Part shown: piece by piece, positions 1 to 12,886 of the stretch
Layout of the letters: the number at the start of each line of letters is the position of its first letter
How positions within the stretch are numbered: the stretch's first letter is position 1
Origin: Medicago truncatula
Taxonomy: Eukaryota > Streptophyta > Magnoliopsida > Fabales > Fabaceae
Length of the DNA stretch: 64,000 nt
NCBI RefSeq assembly: GCF_003473485.1
Contig: NC_053043.1
Coordinates: forward strand, 2,428,001 to 2,492,000
Direction of reading: 5' to 3'
The notes under the pieces: generated by a model
Seen by the model: only the letters and a program-made list of their open reading frames with translations
Told to the model about the DNA's origin: nothing
Databases searched by the model: none
Translations under genes and position numbers: made by a program

Positions 1-634
1 AGTCGTCTTTCTTGGTTTGGTTCCCTTTCATCTGCTATGAAACCTCTATTTTATCGACCTTTTAATTTTTTTCCTTTTCTTCATTTAGATATCTTTCCAT
101 TTAGGGGGAAAAGGATTGATTGTTGTTGTTGATGTAGATATCTTGCCCTCTGAATATATAGCTTCAATTTTGAGTTTTTATTTTTTAAATTTGAGTTGTC
201 ATAACTTAAATATGTGTAATATAAATTTTAAGTGTAGCAGTCATATCATTATCTGCTATCCGGCTAGAGCAGTTTTGGTTTTGCCTTACACACGTTGCAA
301 TTTGGGATTCATAACTATAGGCTATATATAAGTAGGATGGAGAGAAAAAGGAAAGAAAGAATTACGAAAACTTCTCTCATTTGGTTAACTGGACAGTTGA
401 GAAGAAAAACAAAATTATTGTGCAAAGACTATTATGTTCTTTTAAAGTAATGGCAAGGGCTTAACTGGGTCAATTTGTCATTTCAAACACAATGTAATTG
501 AAGCACCCCATGTCGAATATGAGACTTCTTTTCTTGAATATTTGTGACATTAAAATAACCATGATCGTATATATGCTGACCTCATAGTTTATCTATATTA
601 ATGGAACTGAATTTCTTTTGGTGCTTTCTACCAG

Positions 635-1917
635 CAAATCGAGCTGTCGAAGTAAATGAAATGTGGCGAGCGCGGGAGAAAGAATTGGAGCTAGATAAAC
701 GAGTTACAGGCTCATCAAAAGATAAAAGAAGTGATGACAAAAGGCATATGGATCATAACACATCAAGAAGCGCAGAAAGACACGCCGGGGATGATAGAAG
801 CACTAGTGCCTCTGCTTCATGCTCAACTAAAAATGAATACGGGCATACTCAAGAAGGTTTAAAGGATGAAGAGCTTGAGGAGTTTCTACACTCAAGGTAT
901 TATTACTCTCTTATACTTTCGGATATTTTATCTGCATGTATGAATGCCTTCAAAATATCTACTGTTGAGTAAATTGACAATTCAGTCCTTGAAACTATAA
1001 GGGATGGCTATTCAGCCCCTCAAATTTACGCAATAGCAAAATAGTGTCTTAAATTAAAGAATACTATTAATCAGTCTAGTCCCTGTATCAAAATATTTCT
1101 TTATTGAACATCCATCAAAACCAATGAAAGACATACATATAGAATTAAATAGTCTTTTGTTGCATCAAAACAAGTGTAAAACCTTTAAATTGTGGTGCAA
1201 AATTTGAAAAAAAGACTAAATTGATTGATATTTTTAAATTTAAGAGACTAAATTGCTATTTCACAAATTTGAGGAACTGAGTTAACTGATTGTTACAATT
1301 TCTAGGACTAAAATACCTATTTATTTACTTATAATCTGTCTCTCTTTAATTTCTTTAAAGCTGAGGAAACTCCATTTTGGTGCAGGAAGAAGCGAGGCAG
1401 AGGTGCTATTGGTCCAAGGATGGATGAGACTGGACCTTACCTTCCTCCTAATCCTGATGAAGAGCCTTCTACTAGTCCGGATTTTAGGGAACACCGTGCT
1501 ATTTATGGTCCAAAGAGGCCTCCATCGTTGCAATCATATGAATCTTCTAAGGAGATACTTGAAGGAAAATGGAAAAAGAGGCAGTCATATGAATCTTCTG
1601 AGGAGGAGCTACATGAAAAAAAACGGAAAATGAGGCAGTCATATGAATCTTCTGAGGAGGAGCTACATGAAAAAAAACGGAAAAAGAGGCAGTCATATGA
1701 ATCTTCTGAGGATGGGCTACATGAAGAAAAACGGAAAAAGAGGCAGTCATATGAATCTTCTGAGGATGAGCTACATGAAGAGAAACGGAAAAAGAGTAAA
1801 AAATCTCATCATAAAAGCCACTCGGACAAGGTGCATTCTAAGAAGCACAGGTCCAAAGAGAAATCTAAGCATAAGAAAAGGAGAAGGGAGGAGAAAACAA
1901 GTAAACATCGACGCTAA
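635..1917 (+). CDS. Lys/Arg/Ser-rich nuclear-type protein, 3' part (5' exons outside window or unresolved)
   Basis: Two exons can be joined: 635-896 (acceptor ctaccag, donor AAG|gtatt) and 1386-1917 (acceptor ggtgcag, stop TAA). The join reads HSR-KKRGRGAIGPRMDE with the frame kept. The first exon begins NRAVEVNEMWRAREKELE; the second has the GRGAIGPRMDETGPYLP block, a short acidic/proline stretch, five QSYESSEEELHEKKRKK-type repeats, and a highly basic K/R/H/S tail. The composition fits a nuclear, RNA-processing-associated protein. The MW..RE.E block and basic tail recall the NKAPD1/UPF0396 type of conserved eukaryotic protein, but that is recognition from memory, not a search. The start codon and 5' exons were not identified; bases 1-634 look like intron or upstream sequence. 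Function unknown. Confidence 0.7.
985..1313. mobile_element. Degenerate TIR element inside the intron of the Lys-rich gene
   Basis: The intron is filled by a sequence whose ends are imperfect inverted repeats. The left end has caattcagtccttgaaac and cctcaaatttacgcaatagc; the right end, read in reverse complement, has tttagtcctagaaattg and cctcaaatttgtgaaatagc. No transposase is present. This fits an old non-autonomous DNA element; superfamily uncertain. Confidence 0.5.
1531..1797 (+). repeat. In-frame 54-bp tandem repeat (18-residue units)
   Basis: Five consecutive units begin at 1531, 1582, 1636, 1690 and 1744, each starting Q-S-Y-E-S-S. The first unit is one codon shorter and more diverged; the other four differ at only a few positions. 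The 54-bp period keeps the reading frame, so repeat-number change would lengthen or shorten the protein without breaking it. Confidence 0.9.
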
Positions 1918-4563
1918 GGCTATTCCGCAATCCGATATATTCTCAGAGGTTGTTATAACTAATAACCTGCTGAAACAGTTGATTGGGATGAAACTAATGT
2001 TTTGTACTTTGTACAAATGTATTCTGTAACATCAAATGTAATTCCTGCTAGAGATATTAATCCTCTTAGCTATAATAGTATGCACGTGCTTCTCTAATTA
2101 AATCCATTTCAGAATATCAAAATTATGGCTTGAAGCTTTTCTGATAAAAATCAAACATGTTACTTCTGCACAAAATTACTTAGAACGTCCCCACCGACTT
2201 GCATATACATGTTATTTTGGTCATGCAAGCAATGTTTTTACTCAGATTTTTATATATGTGGAATTGATCGCTTCCGAAACTCTTGAAACTAAATATCACG
2301 TCAAGCAACTCGTTATGATTAAAAAATTTAAAACTAAAATAAGCTTTTGTTTGAAGTGATGCTAAACAATATAATATTTAGCAAGAATTTGTCGATATGA
2401 CTGACTACCTAGTCCCTATCCAAATTTACCTATATAATATTTCTAATGTAGTTACTTCAATTTCAAGTAATAGTAGTATCAGCAGTATTTTTTGTTAACT
2501 TCTGTTTTCTAAAATTAGAAAAATTGAGATGATGTAAAATTTGGACCGCATGCATATGCTGAAATTATGTTCCATGTCCAAACACTTTCCAACAATGTAG
2601 TGCTGTGCAGTCTACATTTTAGGGAATATATTCTGGCATATACTTTCTGCATGCTCGTATAGCTGTTATCCGATCAATACTACATTTATTTATTAATCAC
2701 ATATATTATTAGGTAAAACTACATCAGATATTTTTTAATGTAAATAAAATTTCAAACAGATTGAAACGAAAACAAAGATTCAAACATATAATTCATCTCT
2801 TTTTCATGTTAAATTAGTAAAAAAAAAAAAAAATCATGTCAAAGTAGTTCTTTGTGTTTAAAAATGTCTAAGAAAACATAATTGTAAGATGAAGATGGTT
2901 CTGTTTTATCTCACCCAATATGAGTGTCTCATCTATTTAATATTGGACATCTAAAGTATAACCTGAGTCCTCTAATAAGAATGTCACGATAACAATTAAC
3001 AAGTGGTCAAACAAATTTTAGATAAACTCTTGTACTACTCCCCAACTATTATATTATAAGAGAAATTTCGCTTTTTAAATTCATTAAATAAACGATGTAA
3101 TTTAATCTAAATTTAAAGTTAAATATATCATTTTTGAATGACCGAAAAAATAAACATTCTAAAATAGACCATATTAAAATTTAGATTAGACCTAACTCAA
3201 CTCAAAATCAATTTCATACTCATGGTTATGATCATCTTAACTCACACATTTTGAGATGTTTTTGTTTTGTGTTGTTTTGAATAAGACAAATTGAGATAAG
3301 GTAATCAATGTATTGGCTGGAAAAAGTATGAAGCCGACATATATCCTTAAAAAAAATGATTTTATGAAGATTTGGAGTTCTTTAAAAAAGAATGAAGATT
3401 TGGAGCTCTACCCTTCCTTATATTGCTCAATCTTTGCTTGCAATGCCTCAAGGTTCACTGGGCAACGGAGTCTCATGTTTTTTTTTCTTCTTCTAGTAGT
3501 TTGGTGGTTGGAACTCACATATTTTAATTGTAAAGAAGTAGATGTTCGGGGTTCGAATCTCAGTTCTTTACATATATTATGTCACTATCAACTGAGTTAA
3601 GTTTACAAAGATATATATGTTTATTTTTATTTTGTTGTTTTTTCTTTCTTCTTAATAAAAAGTGACATCGTAACAAATGGAACTTACATATGACCTAAGG
3701 GATTATATTTGCACAAGTGACAAATCAATGTTCAAATCTCAACTAAAAAATGTATAATATTTAGTATAAAATGTTATACTAAATGATGAAGCATAATTTC
3801 TTACCACAATTTCCATTTAAATTTTTATCGTTCAGAAGTAAATATAAGCAAGACAAACATGTACTATTAGATGATTGAAGAAAATTTACATTTTTATCAT
3901 CCAAATTTCCATTTTATTTTTTTCATTATAAAAAAAATAATGATTGAACCAAGTCAATATAATTAACCACGTTTGTCCAAATCTCTTGTCAATTTATATC
4001 ACGAATAATGTTCCCAAATGTATTACGTATCAATATCAATATCAAATTCGCATTTTTGTCAAAAAAATAAAATATCAAATCCGCATTATTATCACATAAT
4101 ACAGCTTTTGTGACATGCCTTGTTGCCTTGCAATAAAATACTGATATTGATGTCTTACCCAAAATTGAAAATAATTTGATGCCAACATGTTACAAAAACA
4201 AATGCTTTCTCCATCACTACTACTACTTTCACAAGGAATAATGGCTAACTAGTCATACTTCCAATCACACACCAAATCCCCTAACAGCTTTTCTCATTAT
4301 CTAATTCAATTAATCTAATTAATTAATTTAACTATTGTGTATTTTGAACATACAAAAATTGACACCGTATACGAATGAGCATGAACTCGACTAACTTAAG
4401 AAAATAAAACGGTATCGAGTTTAGAAATCGAAAAAACCCTAATATACAGTTTTGATATTGGATTTTGTGTAAGAAAACATTTCTCTTAACTTATATATGA
4501 ATCTATCTAAAAACAAAGAAAATTATGCTAATCAAAAGCAGGTGGTTTAGTTTTGTCTCATTG
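1918..4563. other. Intergenic, AT-rich; one SINE-like segment, otherwise no gene seen
   Basis: This is the 3' flank of the Lys-rich gene and the convergent 3' flank of the DUF21 gene. Apart from the SINE-like piece near 3.5 kb, there is only AT-rich sequence with short poly-A/T runs and no open frame with recognisable content. Confidence 0.6.
3490..3605 (-). mobile_element. tRNA-derived SINE-like fragment
   Basis: On the minus strand the head reads taactcagttgatag (A-box-like), followed about 35 bases later by gattcgaaccccgaac (B-box-like). The same layout, with the same trailing sequence (ggtggttggaactcacatat), recurs near 38.6-38.7 kb, so it is a dispersed repeat rather than a tRNA gene; the cloverleaf is not preserved. 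Confidence 0.5.
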
Positions 4564-7157
4564 TTATGAGTCTTCAAAATGATGATCTGTCTCATCAAAG
4601 ATCTCCTCCTACACATAATTAAATAATAGATATGAATTAATAAAGTTCTTTAAGAGTTGAAAAAAAAAATCAATATTAATTAATTAATTACCTGCAAAAG
4701 CTCTTCAATTACATCTTCCATTGTAATTATTCCAACAGCTTCTTCTTTTTCAGGTAGCTTTGGAATTGAATTTCCATCAATTTCCAAAATATCTGAGTAA
4801 ATATTTTGTGACCATTTTTTGCTTCTAGAACTAGCACTGCTATTAGAATTAGAATTATTTGAATTTGGTGAGCTTTTCTTCTTATGAAGTTGCATTTTGT
4901 TTTTCAACACTTTCTCTTGAGGATTATTCTTCTCCCCATCAATAGTCACCCTCACATCTCTTACTGAATCTATATGTATTTCACAACACAATTTAAACAA
5001 AAGGAGCTTAATTTTATCATAATATAAAAAAATAAAAATTCTTATAAATTAACTTGATTATAACTTATGAAGCACGGATACGGACACCAGACACGATAAG
5101 GACGCGGACACGCCGACGACGCTAAAAATTTGAGAAAATCATATAATTTAGTATAATTATATGAGTCAGTGTCGTATCGATGTCGGACACAGCTAATCTG
5201 AAAAGTGTCCGTGCTTCTTAAGATAACATGCATGTGCTTACATACCAGTGCAATTATTGTTGGAAGATTGTTGCCCTGTCTTGTCAAAATGTCTCACAAC
5301 AACAGCCATGTGACTATGGCCCTTTTGGAATTCATTCAATATATCGTACAGTGGTATCATTTCTGAAATCCTGTCAATAAATTTAATAATTTTTAAAATT
5401 TGGATTTATGGTTAATATTAATATATAACTTAGTATAATGGTATATATTTTTGTTACAAGATAAAATACCTTGGTATTTTGCGTATGGTCACACTTTTCA
5501 CAGGTACTTCCTCTTCTGGGTCAATAGTTAACAAATTCTTGATCTAAAATTAGGAAGCATCTATATCAATCTTATCATACAAAATTTGTAGTACCAAAAA
5601 TGGTTCTAGTAGCAAATCAATCTCATCATTGATACAAAATTTTGCTTTATTAATCTGTGTTCAAAAATTGATGCAAAACTGTTAAAGAAAAATAACACAT
5701 TGTATTGTATACCAGGATAAGTCCAATGATATTTGTAGGCTCCTCATAATAGACAGGGACCCTGCTATGCCCTTTCTCCAATATTAGTGTCATCAAATCC
5801 CTGCTTAATAACAATATTAGCCATTAATTTTGATGACAAATAAAATAAAATTGTATGAAATTAAAAAATCTAGCTTACATTTATAAATCTTTGGAAACAC
5901 CTCACTCACCTATTAAGTTTTGAATTTATATCAATGGAAAATATTTCATTTATAGGAGTCATGGCATCACCAGCAGTCTTCTCAGATAGTTCAAGTGCCC
6001 CAGCAATGATAGTTGTTTCATCATGTGTTAGTTCACCACCTTTCCCAGCCTAATATAAATGGAGCAACAACAATAATTTGGTCTTAAAATTCCTAAACAA
6101 TTCTAGAGTTAAAATCATCAATCACATTAGTCTTTTGGACTTGGCGAATTTAGTCTCTGAAATTGTCTCGAAGCCACTGAATCAATTGATCAATCTAAAA
6201 AAACATGTAGCTATGATATATACCTCATTACCATGCAAATTTACAAGTGTTTTCAACTCAGCTCTGCGAAAAAGCGCTTCTTGTCTATGCCCTAACAAAT
6301 AATCCAACAACTGAATAGAACACAATGAAATCAAGATTTTAAAATCAAATTGGTCAAGTTTTGTTCAAATAAATATCATGTTGAATGTATTTGTATCATG
6401 CACCTTGCTAATTGGATAAGCAACAGGTAAACATATCCACACAAGAACACGAACAATCGGAGCCACCGTTGCACCGATTGTTAAACCATACCGGGAACAA
6501 ACTGATTGAGGAATAATCTTCAAAGAAGTAAAAGAAAAAAAAAATTAATGTAAACCTGTTATAAGCAATATATTTTATTCAACATGTGAAGAAATGACAA
6601 AAAAATGTGCTCACCTCACCAAATAGAAGAATTAATGTCACAGAAATTAGGATAGCACCCCAAGCAACAACAAGACTATCAAGAAAAATTGGAAGTGCCT
6701 GAAAAAATAAACACATAAATCCCATTATATTCATCTTGAAAATTGAATACACAATATTTAATTTAACATATGAATTTAGATGTACCTCCATGGCTGCTGC
6801 ATTGCATATTAGAAGAGTGCAAAGTAATAGATGTTGATTTTTTACAACCGGTAATATTTTCTCTGTCACCACAAAAAATAATAACACAAAGTTCACATAG
6901 ATAATTGAGTATACATTCGTAATCACGGTGAATTTGACAAAATCATCGTAACATCAAGAATTTCTGGATAGAACAGTACCAGCATGTTTTCGATCTTGAG
7001 GTGTTCCAGATTTAGCAAGAACCTCAAGATCAACAAGACTCAGAGACATGAGGCCTAAGGTAAGCCCTGACATCAATCCAGCAAAGACAACAAGAAGAAC
7101 AATTATCATAATTCTTATGAAAAACTCTGTTTCACAACACCTATACTCCACTGCCAT
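4564..7157 (-). CDS. DUF21/CBS-domain membrane protein (CNNM-like), 11 exons, 429 aa
   Basis: Exons on the minus strand: 7157-6980, 6862-6786, 6698-6615, 6517-6404, 6310-6224, 6049-5910, 5800-5713, 5543-5470, 5370-5246, 4969-4692, 4608-4564; summed length 1290 nt, in frame throughout. Residues about 12-180 form the DUF21 transmembrane domain, with [20 protein letters not shown], then [19 protein letters not shown] and the GEIIPQ motif. Then [10 protein letters not shown] and a CBS pair: [19 protein letters not shown], the HSHMAVVV stretch and [14 protein letters not shown]. An S/N/K-rich loop (about residues 335-375) interrupts the second CBS domain. Plant relatives (the At1g47330/At4g14240 type) are related to CNNM/CorC divalent-cation transporters; substrate here unknown. 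All key motifs intact. Confidence 0.93.
5069..5217. mobile_element. Short TIR element (MITE) in intron of the DUF21 gene
   Basis: About 149 bp, bounded by gaagcacggatacggacac on the left and the inverted form gtgtccgtgcttc on the right, unusually GC-rich (gacacg/gtcgg repeats) for this AT-rich intron. The same termini and internal wording recur at 19907-20073 in another gene's intron, so this is a dispersed family. No coding capacity. Confidence 0.7.
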
Positions 7158-7508
7158 TGAAAATTAACAAAAACACTACAGTACACGCAAGCTGTTCTGG
7201 TTGTTACTGTGTTTTTCAAGCCTTGAGTTAGAGAAAGCAGAGGTGTCAGAGTCCAATTGCCATAAAGGGTATTGGAATTATGGTAGAAGTCGAAGATTGA
7301 TTTTTTTGAGTGAATATATTGAACTTTGAAAGTTACTCTATGCTCTGGTTTGCTCAAAAGTCCGGTGATTTACTTTGGGAAAATGTTTCATTTTTTGAAG
7401 GATGGGAAAATGTTTCATTGACAACCTTTTGTTTGTACACCCTTATGTGGCACTACGGAAAAGAGAGAGTCGGAGATAAAATTGGTAAGTGTGTGGGGGC
7501 CACATCAC

Positions 7509-7514
7509 CACGTG
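7509..7514. promoter_or_regulatory. G-box (CACGTG) upstream of the DUF21 gene
   Basis: The palindrome CACGTG in the context CCACGTGTC lies about 350 bp upstream of the minus-strand start codon at 7157. CACGTGTC is the classic ABRE/G-box core bound by plant bZIP and bHLH factors. Functional use is inferred only from position. Confidence 0.4.
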
Positions 7515-7869
7515 TCACTTTTGTGTGTGAAAGTTAAAGGGATGTATGTCATTTAGGATGGTCAACCAATCATTGCTCAAATTGGAGCCCAATGCTCTAA
7601 TATTGGCTTAAGTCATCATCATAAAATCAGCTATATACGTGTTCTCTTTATAAACTCTTTCTGCCTTATTAGGTTTGGTGCATTGATATAAATGATAGGT
7701 GAACCAAATTGATAGACTTTGATAAATATTATACTTTTACTCAACCTTACACAACCAATTTTTTATTTTTTTTTATTTTTATATTGGATCTAAACTTTTT
7801 ATATTGGGTCTAACTCAACTTTACGAAACCAAATTTCTTTTATATTGAGCCTAATTAAACCCATTTGAT

Positions 7870-8500
7870 AAACTATGATATCATATCAACAAAATTGGCT
7901 TTTTTAAGATGAGTGATGTATGTTTTCATAAACTCCATTTAGGTATTATCTTTAATTCTATGTGGACTTTAGGATTTCAAGATACACCATCCCTTTACAA
8001 AATCGACGTTTAAGGCAAAGGATGCGTGACCGAATGAATAAGCTATGATACCATATCAAATAGTTTTTAGAACGAAGGATGTCTCTCATTAAAAACTCTA
8101 TTCATGTCTTGTTTTTGTCCTAATGTGGACTTGGATTTTTTCAAATACCTCGCATATTTAAAACCGACTTTTAAGATGGGGTGTGTGTAGCTGAATCGAT
8201 AAGATTAAATACCATATAAATAAAATCGACCTTTAAGCTAAGGGGTGCCTCTTTTTATAAACTTCATTAAGATTTTATCTCTTATTCTATGTAGATTTGG
8301 ATTTTTCCATATACACCACACCATATGTTTACAAAATTGACTTCTTAAATGAGGGGTGTGTGCACGCATCTATAAACTTTGATACCATATCAAATAACTT
8401 TTAAGATGAGAGATACTTCTCTTTAGAAACTCTATCAAATCTTATCTTTATTATATATGAAATACGAGTTTTGTCAAACCTATACAAAATTAACTTAAAC
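7870..8500. repeat. Degenerate tandem repeat, period about 165 bp, about four units
   Basis: Recurring landmarks are: aaactccattta / aaaactctattca / aaacttcatta / aaactctatca (near 7930, 8090, 8263 and 8428); tatgataccatatcaa-type phrases; and aaaatcgac.tttaag phrases followed by ggggtgtgtg. Spacing is roughly 162-171 bp. Units are strongly diverged. No open frame crosses them. Confidence 0.55.
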
Positions 8501-10250
8501 TTCATCCGTCCCATAATAACTGAGTCATTTGCAAAAAAATATTGTCCTAAAAAAATTGACCAATTTCACACTTTTCAATATAATATTAATTACTTTTTTT
8601 CCAATTATAACATCAATTAATACTACTTTCACCACTCCCAATTCAATATATTCTACTTTGCATTTATGACAAAGAAGAATGCTCCAATAATTAATAAGGG
8701 CATTCAAACCCATTTTTCTCTATATGTCAGTTATACACTTTTTCTTAATAAATATGAAATGAGCAAAGACCCGGTTAAAATCAAACGGGGGAGTAACTTA
8801 TAAGAAGAGAATTGTGTCTTTCCTTATAATTTTTATCGGCTATGAATTGGTTTTTTCAATAGAATGGAATGTGATAGAAGCATGAAGATTATTCGGTTGG
8901 AATGAATTATGAAGAGTGCTTTTATTTTCCTGAATGCTAACGTTGTACTCTCTTTGCATTCTGTTTTGTACTTTGTTTCTATTTTTCTCTTTGGGTCGGC
9001 AAGCAAGGATCATCGATAATGAAGCCAAAGTGGGGCCCACCACCACTGCTTTGGATTGAGAGTTGAATGAAGTAGAATGTGCTGGTGTTTTTTTTCTTAG
9101 TATGTTGGTGTTAAAATCATATTTAATTTTTGAGCAATGTTATTTGAACAACCATTTTTTGTGACAATTTGTTGGACAACTAAATTATACAAAGAAAATT
9201 AGGTATAGAAAGATAAAGTAGAATGATAATATGAGTATGAGAGAAAAAGTTGTCATAAACGTTGTCAAAAATAATTGTTCAAATATCATTACTCTTAGTT
9301 TTATACACTTTGAAGAGTACAAAAGAACATTCTTCTATTTTACACTCCTCGTTGTTGGGTTCATGGATTACATGTTTCTTCATACAGCTCTAAGATTATC
9401 CAAGTACATAGCCAACACTTGACACGGAGTGATTGTAACCTTTTTGTTTCTTCTGAGAGCTCTTTTTTTTTTTCTTTTTCCTCTTTACACCTTTATCGGA
9501 TGTGCACTAAAGATTTTTATAAAACAAATGTCAATCTTGTGTTGGCCTTGTGACCATGTTACCATAAGAAAATTGCTCTTCTCCGAATACCAACGTGAGA
9601 AACAAATCATTTTAAATATGCATGGTTTGTTACCAACGTGAGTTAAAATCAAAGAGGTCAACTGAACAGTTATTTCAAACAACCTCTTCCTTTCTCTTCT
9701 TGATAGTTTCTAAGCAAAATATTAACTAAAACCAACTCAATATCTCAAGGTAACAACTAATTATAATATAAACAATAAAATCACCAGATTTCAAAGGTCA
9801 AACATTGATGTTCGGAACGTGATTACCAAATGTGAGTTAACTCACGTTAATGGTATTTTGATCAGTTCACATGGGAATAAGCAATTTTATATGGGAGAAG
9901 AGCAATTTTCTTACCATAATATGGTCCAAACCCATTAAGGAAACAATTTAGCCCAACGTCTGAAACATCCTTCATGAGTAGAGTGTTTAAGCTCTTACTA
10001 TTCACACACCCCTCACACAAATCCTTATGAATGTAACTGTGCAAAACAATCTTTTTCCATCACCATTTCTTCTCCGCGGTTTGTGAACATGGTGCTCCTT
10101 TTATAAGGAAGAGTATCTTACTAAACTTTTATTCATCGTTATATATATTATAATATAGAAAGCTAAAGTAATACAAAACATATCCTAAATCATATCCTTA
10201 AATAATGAATAAATTTTATAAATATTCTAAATAGAAATATAAACTATAAA
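8501..10250. other. Intergenic AT-rich spacer
   Basis: No gene recognised. A Stowaway-like left end (catccgtcccataataactg) occurs at about 8505 and a weak partner (gggggagta) at about 8793, which may mark a degenerate element. The rest is unremarkable. Confidence 0.4.
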
Positions 10251-10256
10251 TCGAGG

Positions 10257-10345
10257 TCTCCGTGAGCTTAGTTCAGTTGGTAAGGACAATGCATAATATA
10301 TGTAAGGTTCGGTCTTTGAACCCGAACACATAATAATCAATTAAC
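10257..10345 (+). mobile_element. tRNA-derived SINE head
   Basis: The sequence gtgagcttagttcagttgg (A-box form) is followed by gttcggtctttgaaccc (B-box region) about 35 bases on, ending in an AT-rich body. The same head recurs in reverse near 16.2 kb and forward near 36.2 and 41.7 kb, marking one SINE family. It does not fold as a full tRNA. Confidence 0.65.
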
Positions 10346-11911
10346 TTTTTATATTAATTAAATAATTGATGTATTTAGTCTATATATCGGAACATCATTT
10401 TTGATACGTTAACCTTGATCAATTTTAGTGATCCAGATCATATATTTTATTATTATTGTCAATATACAGATTAACCATCCAAATTTCAATTCCAGCTTCA
10501 AAATACAATGAGTCAATAACTAATATCTTTAAAGTGGACATGTTAATTGCCAAGTCATGAACTATAACCATGGGAGATTAGTATAGCTTCGTTTTTTTAA
10601 GGGATTGTTTTTTTTTTTTTTTTTTTTGGTACAATTTTTTAAGGGATTTTATTATAGCTTCTTGTAGTTTTTTTTTTTTTTTTTTTTTAGTTTTTAACTT
10701 GTGCATAAACCTAGTTATGAATGTAATTATGCAAGACTTAACGTCTTGAGTGATGCAAATAAATGAGATGGAAAACCTTGTCTAAGGAGGAAATGAGATG
10801 AAAAAAGTGATCGTATCAATTTAGTCATTCACGTTATTAATAGGGAAATACAAACTAAGTGCCGTGGGACTCGGGACACTAGTTAAAGTATTATAAAAGA
10901 AAATATTTACTTTGAAAATTGTATATTTTATTTTTTGAAATTTGAAAAAATATTATTTTTGTTAATTTTGTTTTTTCTTTCTTTCTATTTTAAATTGCTT
11001 AATTAGTGACTCAGATACATCAGTTATCATGCCCTTTATTAATATGTGTATGTTCCTTCGTTAGTATTTGCAAAAAGCTATTAATGACATTAGGTTGGTA
11101 ATGTCGGGGATGTGATTGAAACTATATGAACCTTGTTAGAGATATTTTTAATAACATATCCTAATAGAGACAAGTATGATTAACATTTCATGATTTTTAA
11201 AATAAAAAGATGAAATTTAAAACTTTTGAAATTAAAAATACACAATTTTCAAGATTTTATTTTTACTTTTGGTTTCTTATCTTGTGCCCTAAGAGCATAA
11301 GTTAACATTTCCCCTTAAAATATTAATGATATGGAGGGCTAAATTGATAAGGTCATATGTCTATCTGGCAATCTATCTATCTATCTATCATATTTACTTT
11401 TTTTCTTCTTCTTATAAGTTCACTTCATTAGAGGTAATTCTATTTCAGACTTTGTTGAACAGATGTTGAGAATTCTGCACATTGTGAAAGTCTAATCACT
11501 TCCATTAGATCCAACTCTTTTTTAGCATTTTACTAATTTTTAACCTTAAATTCAGCCTAGATAGGATCCTTTAAGTTCATACATAACAAGATAGGATTCA
11601 TCCATTTGTGTTGAGATCCAAGAGTCAACTAAAGTATCCTTGTCAAGTTAATTATATTGCAACTAACATGGTAGATAAATATACACACTTATGAACAAGA
11701 GCTGCGCTGGTTTAATTTAAAAAAGTTTGGAAGTTGATAGATTTATAATTAAATGTATGTGTAATTTTCATTTCTAGAAGACTTGATTAAAAAATCTGAG
11801 TTATTGGTTTATTTTATTTTATTCTATTCTATATATGTCTTTATGTGTTTGTATTGGTTTTTATATGATCGTTATTTTTAGTACTTAGTATCTTGGTTGT
11901 ATTATAAATAA
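10346..11911. other. Intergenic, AT-rich, with long poly-T tracts and a short (TCTA)n run
   Basis: Two T tracts of about 20 or more bases (about 10603-10627 and 10669-10688) and a tatc/ctat run near 11370-11390. No open frame of note. Confidence 0.55.
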
Positions 11912-12781
11912 GGGTTAATTAAGTTTTTGGTCCCTATAAATATTTGCAGTTTTGTTTTTAGTCCTTATAAAAATAAATCACACTTTTTAGTCCCTACAAA
12001 ATTTTTTGTTAGTGTTTTTAGTCCTTGTTAAATTAAAATTTGTTTAATTATGCTTAAACTTCTAAATTTTTGAAAGATTTTTTACATACATGTTCATAAC
12101 ATCGTAAGACACTCTTTTGTAAAAGTTTTTAGTTTTTTAACATGTAATGAATTAAATATGAATTTTTTTAAAAGCCAAATTTTCAAGATTATATTAATGA
12201 AAATTTGGATCTAATAATAAAATTTTAAGTTACTTTTTTGCGGAGGAACTTTGTATAATATTCTAAGTAAGAATGTGAAAAATATGTTACAAATTTAAAA
12301 GTTTAAGCACAATTAAGCAAATTTTAATTTTACAAGGACTAAAAGTATGTGTTGGTCCCTGTTAAATTGAAATTTGTTTAATTATACTTAAACTTTTATA
12401 TTTTTAAATGATTTTTAACAGACATGTTAAGAGCATTATAATAATCTCTTTTATAAAAAATTAGATTTTTTTAACATGTAATGAATTAAATATAATTTTT
12501 TTAAAACACCAAAATTCAAGATAAAACTAACGAAAATTTGGATCTAAAAATAAAATTTTGAGTTAATTTATTGTGGTGGAACCTTTTATAATGTTTTAAA
12601 CAAGTATGTTAAAAATCATTAAAAAATTTAAAATTTTAAGTATAATTAAACAAATTTTAATTTAACAGGGACTAAAAACACTAACGGAAAATTTTGTAGG
12701 GACTAAAAAGTGTGATTTATTTTTATAGGGACTAAAAACAAAACTGCAGATATTTATAGGGATCAAAAACTTAATTAACCC
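11912..12781. mobile_element. Non-autonomous Mutator-like TIR element, 870 bp, 9-bp target duplication
   Basis: Both ends begin gggttaattaagtttttgg(t/a)tccctata in inverted orientation, with long arms of at least about 150 bp. The element is flanked by the direct repeat tataaataa (11903-11911 and 12782-12790), a 9-bp duplication typical of Mutator-like elements. The interior has further inverted copies of the 'tagtccctgttaaattgaaatttg' type phrase and no transposase. The right end lies just over 100 bp upstream of the P450 start codon. Confidence 0.85.
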
Positions 12782-12790
12782 TATAAATAA
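12782..12790 (+). promoter_or_regulatory. TATA box of the P450 gene, lying in the element's target-site duplication
   Basis: The sequence cccTATAAATAAatag sits 105 bp upstream of the chosen ATG, the usual place for a plant core promoter with a short leader of about 70 nt. TATAAATAA is also the 9-bp target duplication of the element immediately upstream, so a second copy lies at 11903-11911. Confidence 0.6.
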
Positions 12791-12886
12791 ATAGATGGAT
12801 TTCCAATGAGCAATATAGTTACTCTCCCTGCAAATTTTTTTGATTGAGATAAGTCCTCATTGATCCAACAACACTGTCCTTTCCTT

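Noticed and set aside
116-331. Open frame of 71 codons near the left end
   Set aside because: Composition is that of AT-rich non-coding sequence, no homologous pattern, and it does not join the downstream exons of the Lys-rich gene.
12860-12886. Upstream ATG of the P450
   Set aside because: Adds nine residues before the normal MEE...membrane anchor; the later ATG gives the standard 500-aa length.
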